A stretch of 6,701 nt of DNA from an uncultured Eubacteriales bacterium (GTDB taxonomy: Bacteria > Bacillota > Clostridia > Oscillospirales > Oscillospiraceae), in the NCBI GenBank assembly GCA_902475515.1, contig CABSAB010000078.1, positions 1 to 6,701 of the forward strand, in the 5' to 3' direction. The notes beneath the pieces are model-generated. The model was not told where the DNA came from, did not search any database, and worked only from the letters and a program-made list of their open reading frames with translations. The position numbers and the translations under genes were made by a program. Every line of letters starts with the position of its first letter. Position 1 is the stretch's first letter. This document shows, one piece after another, positions 3,633-6,701 of this stretch.

Positions 3633-5255
3633 ATGTCTGATGCGTCCTCTGTCTATAAAATATGTCCCCAGTGCGGGCAGTCCGTTTCAGAAGCGGCAAA
3701 ATTCTGCCCCAGCTGCGGCAGTCCTTTTTCCGAGGATAACCAGGAATTTGTAGCCTATGAGCGGTTCCCGACACCTCCCCAGGAGGAGGCGCCTGCCCCG
3801 GCAATAAATTTGGATGATACCGTGCGGTTTTCGCCGGTGGAGGCCCAGGGCTCGCCCCTGCAGTTTGGCGGCGTGCCCCAGCCCCCCGTGGATGGGGGCA
3901 TGGATGCCTCCGGCGTGGCCTATTCCGGGCCTGACCGCAGCGGCAACAGCAATCTCGGTCAGCCCCGTCCCATGGGGGCGCCCGGCGGCAGTGTTATGGA
4001 TGCGTTCCGGAAGACGGCGGAAGCCGGTGGCCGGACCATGGCCGACAGCGCCCGCCGCAGCGGAGAGGCGGCCGACGGCGGCGGTCTCGACGGCCCCCCG
4101 CCCATGGGCGGCAAGGCCGTGCCGGATGACGGCAACCGGAAAAAGGGCCTGGTGGTCACGGTCATTGCGGCGGTGATCCTGGTGGCGGTGATCACCGTGG
4201 GTGTGGTCATGGCTTTCCAGCTGGGCATCGTGGGCGGAAATGAGCCCCAGGATCCTATGACTCTGGCCCAGGAGGCCTATGATCAGAAGGACTTTGAGCA
4301 GGCCATTGCCCAGCTGGAGCAGATGATCGCGGACAACACCGCCACGGCGGAGACCTATACCCTCCTGGCCCAGGCCTATGAGGGCAAAGGGGATATGGAG
4401 GCAGCGGCCGCCGCTTATCTCAGTGGGGCCACCGCTCTGGATGACGCCACCCTGAAAAAGCATGCCCAGGATTCCTACCTGCGCCTTGCCCAGGAGGCCC
4501 AGACGGCGGGGAATAATGAGAAAGCCCGGGAATACTATAATCTCGTGGTGGAGAAGCTGGATCCCAGCAATGCTACCGCCATCGCGGGCCTGAGCAAGAT
4601 CGGCAAGGAGACCCTCAGCGTCTCTCCCTCGCCCAGCCCCGTGGCCTCGCCAAATCCCAAGGTGCAGACCAGCCCGGGTATCACCCCGCCCACAACCAGT
4701 GCCAAGGTGAGCAGCAATGTGACCGAGGGCAACGAGATCGTGGTAACGCCGACGGCGACCCCGTCTCCCACGCCCACGCCCACTGCGACCCCCGCGCCGA
4801 CAGCGACGCCGAAGCCCACTGCCACGCCTACCCCGAAGCCGACTCCAACGCCGACCCCGACCCCGTCTACCGAGTCCTTCAACGGCCATCGGTATGAGGT
4901 GGTCGTCAGCGACATGACCTGGTGGGGCTGCAAGGAGGCGGCGGAAGCTGCAGGTGGCCATCTGGTGAGCATTAACTCCCAGGAGGAGTTCAATAAATGC
5001 GCGTCCCTGGCGGCGGCCAACGGCCTGATCTTCGTGCGGATCAACGGCTATCAGGATGACAGCGGCAACTGGGGCTGGTGCAACGGCGATGCCTGGAGCT
5101 TTACCGCTTGGTATCCCGGCGAGCCCAGTGCGGATGTGGGAGAGGATTACCTGTGCATGTTTTCGGTGAGCGGCACCTGGTACTTCAACAACACCACGGA
5201 CGATGTGTCGGAGTATTCCGGCCGCAAGGGCTATATCATCGAGTACGACAGCTGA
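3633..5255 (+). CDS. Zinc-ribbon / single-TM / TPR / C-type lectin-like surface protein
   Basis: This 540-residue multidomain protein has no function I recognise. In order it contains a zinc ribbon (C11-P-Q-C14-G and C25-P-S-C28-G), a long Pro/Gly-rich linker (30-168), basic NRKK at 168-171, one membrane helix (173-195), about three TPR-like helix pairs (209-315), a Ser/Thr/Pro stalk whose 372-411 part is nearly all TP dipeptides, and a C-type lectin-like domain (416-540). The positive charges before the helix place the zinc ribbon inside and the TPRs and lectin outside. The lectin domain keeps GGHLVSINSQEE (441-452), the WGWCNGD core (480-486), WYPGEPS (493-499) and GTWYF (514-518). However, its calcium-site motifs are altered (EPS for EPN, and WYFNN where WND is usual). 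The domain ends the protein. The start at 3633 is chosen by spacing to AGAAAGGA. A ligand-binding surface role is inferred; the ligand is unknown. It has its own promoter and a strong terminator. Confidence 0.9.
   Translation: MSDASSVYKICPQCGQSVSEAAKFCPSCGSPFSEDNQEFVAYERFPTPPQEEAPAPAINLDDTVRFSPVEAQGSPLQFGGVPQPPVDGGMDASGVAYSGPDRSGNSNLGQPRPMGAPGGSVMDAFRKTAEAGGRTMADSARRSGEAADGGGLDGPPPMGGKAVPDDGNRKKGLVVTVIAAVILVAVITVGVVMAFQLGIVGGNEPQDPMTLAQEAYDQKDFEQAIAQLEQMIADNTATAETYTLLAQAYEGKGDMEAAAAAYLSGATALDDATLKKHAQDSYLRLAQEAQTAGNNEKAREYYNLVVEKLDPSNATAIAGLSKIGKETLSVSPSPSPVASPNPKVQTSPGITPPTTSAKVSSNVTEGNEIVVTPTATPSPTPTPTATPAPTATPKPTATPTPKPTPTPTPTPSTESFNGHRYEVVVSDMTWWGCKEAAEAAGGHLVSINSQEEFNKCASLAAANGLIFVRINGYQDDSGNWGWCNGDAWSFTAWYPGEPSADVGEDYLCMFSVSGTWYFNNTTDDVSEYSGRKGYIIEYDS
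4746..4865 (+). repeat. Low-complexity Thr-Pro repeat in the coding sequence
   Basis: About 40 codons (residues 372-411) alternate ACN and CCN, with GCG, TCT and AAG interruptions, encoding units such as TPTATPSPTPTP and TPKPTATPTPKP. The DNA is an imperfect 6-base tandem repeat, so its copy number may vary by slippage in whole codons without breaking the frame. The protein stretch is an extended, possibly O-glycosylated stalk lifting the lectin domain off the membrane. Confidence 0.85.
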
Positions 5256-5272
5256 GCCTGATTTTTTGAAGA

Positions 5273-5312
5273 AAAGATCCCCGTCGGAACTACGGTTCCG
5301 ACGGGGATTTTT
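5273..5312. terminator. Bidirectional intrinsic terminator with UACG tetraloop
   Basis: A perfect 14-bp stem (5277-5290 with 5295-5308) is closed by the stable C(UACG)G tetraloop and is followed on the + strand by TTTTTG. Flanking AAAA/TTTT (with a G-T wobble) can extend the stem. On the minus strand the stem is followed by CTTTTCTTC, so it can serve both converging genes. It starts 22 bases after the lectin stop and overlaps the last codons of the GIY-YIG gene. Confidence 0.92.
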
Positions 5313-5556
5313 GTATATTTGTTTCAATCAGCTGAAGCTTTTGCGCCCGGGTGAGCTTTTTGATGGCGATCTCCCGTTTCAGCGCCGCGGATTTGTCCGG
5401 CTGCGGCTCCCGGTACACCAGGACCACCGGTGTCCGGCTCCTGGTGTATTTGGCGCCCTTTCCGCTGTTATGCGCGGCGAGACGCTTTTCCACATCCGGG
5501 GTGATCCCCGTGTAGAGGGTCCCGTCCCGGCAGCGGAGGATATAGACGTAGTACAT
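5290..5556 (-). CDS. GIY-YIG fold endonuclease-like protein (UPF0213/YhbQ type)
   Basis: This 88-residue protein is a stand-alone GIY-YIG domain of usual length for the small YhbQ-like family. Visible are the 'GIY' strand variant V4-Y5-I6, the 'YIG' variant Y15-T16-G17, the conserved R25, H29-N30, the GKGAKYTR loop (32-39), and E62 in ALKRE as the probable metal ligand before the IKKL helix. Family members are thought to cut or bind DNA; the biological role is poorly defined, so cellular function is inferred only. The ATG at 5556 is chosen because GGGAG at 5564-5568 is seven bases upstream and the family begins with MYYVYIL. An upstream in-frame ATG would add nine residues inside the aminopeptidase gene. 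It starts one base after the aminopeptidase stop, suggesting translational coupling. Its TAG stop (5292-5290) and last codons lie inside the bidirectional terminator. Confidence 0.9.
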   Translation of the reverse strand: MYYVYILRCRDGTLYTGITPDVEKRLAAHNSGKGAKYTRSRTPVVLVYREPQPDKSAALKREIAIKKLTRAQKLQLIETNIQKSPSEP

Positions 5557-5557
5557 A

Positions 5558-6701
5558 TCAGATCTCCCGGGTCGCAGTCCCAAGCCATGCGTTTTCGTCC
5601 TCGGTCAGATAGGGGGCGAGGGCCTCCCGCACCTTTTTGTGATATCCGTTCAGCAGGGCTTTCTCTTCTGCGGTCAGGGCCTCGATTTCCACTGCGTCCA
5701 GATCAAAGGGACACATGGTCAGCACCTCAAAGCCCAGGAATGTGCCGTAGTCCCCAGTTTCCTGTTCCACGCACAGCAGGAGGTTTTCCAGCCGGATGCC
5801 GTATTTTCCCGGGAGATATAGCCCCGGCTCATCGGAGGTGATCATCCCCGGCTCCAGCTTGGCTGCCTTGCCGGTGGACTGGTAGCGGATATTCTGCGGC
5901 CCCTCGTGGACGGACAACAGATAGCCCACTCCGTGTCCCGTGCCGTGGTTGTAGTCCAGGCCCTCGTCCCACAGGGGCTTCCTGGCCAAAATGTCCAAGC
6001 TCAGCCCCGAGCAGCCCGCCCGGAACTTCGCCGCCGCCAGATGCAGATTGCCCCGGAGCACCAGGGTGTAGTGATGCCGCATCTCCGCCGTCAAGGGCCC
6101 CACCGCAAAGGTCCGTGTCACGTCTGTGGAGCCCTCCAGGTAGTGCCCGCCCGTGTCCGAAAGCAGCAGCCCCCGGGGCTCGATGGCGCAGTCGCTTTCC
6201 GCCGTGGCGGAATAGTGGATGATGGCCCCATGGGGCCCATAGCCGAAAATGGGGTCAAAGCTGGGTCCCAGATAGTGTTCCTGTTCCGCCCGGAATTCCT
6301 CCAGCTTTTTCGCGGCGGAGATTTCGGTGATTGGTTCTTTTCCTACATGCTCCCCCAGCCATTTCATAAACCGGGTCAGGGCCACGCCGTCCTTGATGTG
6401 GGCGTTCCGCATATTCTCCTGCTCGGCGGCGGTCTTTTTGGCCTTGGGGAGCTCCGTGAGATTGGGCTGCTCCAGCACCCGCACCCCCTGGGGGATGCTC
6501 CGGCGGATGGAAAAGCTCACCTTGCCGGGGTCCACCAGAACCGTCTGGCCTGGCAGAAGCGCCCGAATGTCGGCAAAAATATCCCCATAGGGCCGCAGCG
6601 CCACGCCATCGGCCTCCAGCGCCGCCCGGAGCGCCCCGTCAAATTTCGTTTCATCCGCATACAGGCCCACGCCCCGGCCATCCAGCATCAAATAGCCCAG
6701 C
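5558..6701 (-). CDS. Xaa-Pro aminopeptidase, M24B family (N-terminus beyond the window)
   Basis: The reading frame runs off the right end, so at least 380 C-terminal residues are seen. The first visible residues (LGYLMLDGRG) belong inside a creatinase-type N-terminal domain. A second such domain and the pita-bread catalytic domain follow. Numbering from the codon at 6691-6689, the dinuclear metal ligands are all present: D179 and D190 (SDTGGHYLEGSTDVTRTF), H253 (HGTGHGVG), E288 (SDEPG) and E302 (GIRLEN). The C-terminal part (FLGFEVLTMCPFDLDAVE) matches the extension of the three-domain, XPNPEP1-like enzymes, normally near 600 residues, rather than the shorter PepP/PepQ forms. The family removes N-terminal residues preceding proline, usually with Mn(II), in the cytoplasm and helps recycle proline peptides. 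It is followed after one base by the GIY-YIG gene in the same operon. The promoter lies outside the window. Confidence 0.93.
   Translation of the reverse strand, partial: LGYLMLDGRGVGLYADETKFDGALRAALEADGVALRPYGDIFADIRALLPGQTVLVDPGKVSFSIRRSIPQGVRVLEQPNLTELPKAKKTAAEQENMRNAHIKDGVALTRFMKWLGEHVGKEPITEISAAKKLEEFRAEQEHYLGPSFDPIFGYGPHGAIIHYSATAESDCAIEPRGLLLSDTGGHYLEGSTDVTRTFAVGPLTAEMRHHYTLVLRGNLHLAAAKFRAGCSGLSLDILARKPLWDEGLDYNHGTGHGVGYLLSVHEGPQNIRYQSTGKAAKLEPGMITSDEPGLYLPGKYGIRLENLLLCVEQETGDYGTFLGFEVLTMCPFDLDAVEIEALTAEEKALLNGYHKKVREALAPYLTEDENAWLGTATREI

Noticed and set aside
4746..4865. Possible CRISPR or functional tandem DNA repeat
   Set aside because: The periodicity is explained by alternating Thr and Pro codons in a coding frame. 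There are no spacers and no repeat units of CRISPR length.
4866..5255. Possibility that the C-terminal lectin domain is the variable target of a diversity-generating retroelement
   Set aside because: Such targets do carry C-terminal lectin folds, but no template repeat, reverse transcriptase or accessory gene is present in the window. I did not find a near-copy of this region here either.
3687..5327. Long minus-strand reading frame of 546 codons opposite the zinc-ribbon/lectin gene
   Set aside because: It runs through the terminator, and is very rich in Arg, Gly and His with low-complexity runs mirroring the Thr/Pro repeat. No domain is seen, whereas the + strand protein has clear domains.

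Overview
The window looks like a chromosomal segment from a moderately GC-rich anaerobic Firmicute. It is most like an Oscillospirales/Ruminococcaceae-type gut Clostridium, although the sequence alone does not fix the genus. The reasons are strong AGGAGG-type ribosome sites, compact operons with short hairpin terminators, a PerR regulator next to a rubredoxin-first ('reverse') rubrerythrin and a non-haem ferritin, and a Thr/Pro-stalk surface protein with a cytoplasmic zinc ribbon. I see no mobile element, CRISPR array, tRNA or rRNA.

Left part (1-2020). The 3' end of an AT-rich, unrecognised gene enters on the + strand and stops at 210. It converges, across a strong hairpin, on a minus-strand cluster read from right to left as perR (1875-1483), reverse rubrerythrin (1435-842) and ferritin (776-264). 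The cluster has one near-consensus promoter (TTTACA-17-TATAAT) followed at once by a Fur/PerR-type operator in the perR leader. The gaps between the genes (47 and 65 bases) each hold a hairpin but no clear promoter. The likely picture is an autoregulated peroxide and iron response unit: PerR senses peroxide, the rubrerythrin reduces it, and ferritin takes up Fe(II) that would otherwise feed Fenton chemistry.

Middle part (2020-5310). A membrane-anchored family 3 glycoside hydrolase of the beta-N-acetylhexosaminidase (NagZ-like) type is on the minus strand and has its own terminator. Divergent from it, across a 296-base AT-rich regulatory region with several dyads and two TGCTATAAT boxes, is a 540-residue + strand gene. 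It encodes a zinc ribbon, disordered linker, one membrane helix, TPR repeats, a Thr/Pro stalk and a C-type lectin-like domain. It looks like a cell-surface receptor or adhesin with a metal-binding cytoplasmic head, and it is the least explained protein here.

Right part (5277-6701). A bidirectional terminator with a UACG tetraloop separates the lectin gene from a convergent minus-strand pair: a three-domain-type Xaa-Pro aminopeptidase (M24B, its N-terminus beyond the window) and, after a single base, a small GIY-YIG nuclease-fold protein. The last codons of the GIY-YIG gene lie inside the terminator hairpin.

No wholly new system is evident. The best candidates for a second look are the zinc-ribbon/TPR/lectin protein with its dyad-rich promoter region, and the perR-rubrerythrin-ferritin unit with hairpins in both internal gaps.
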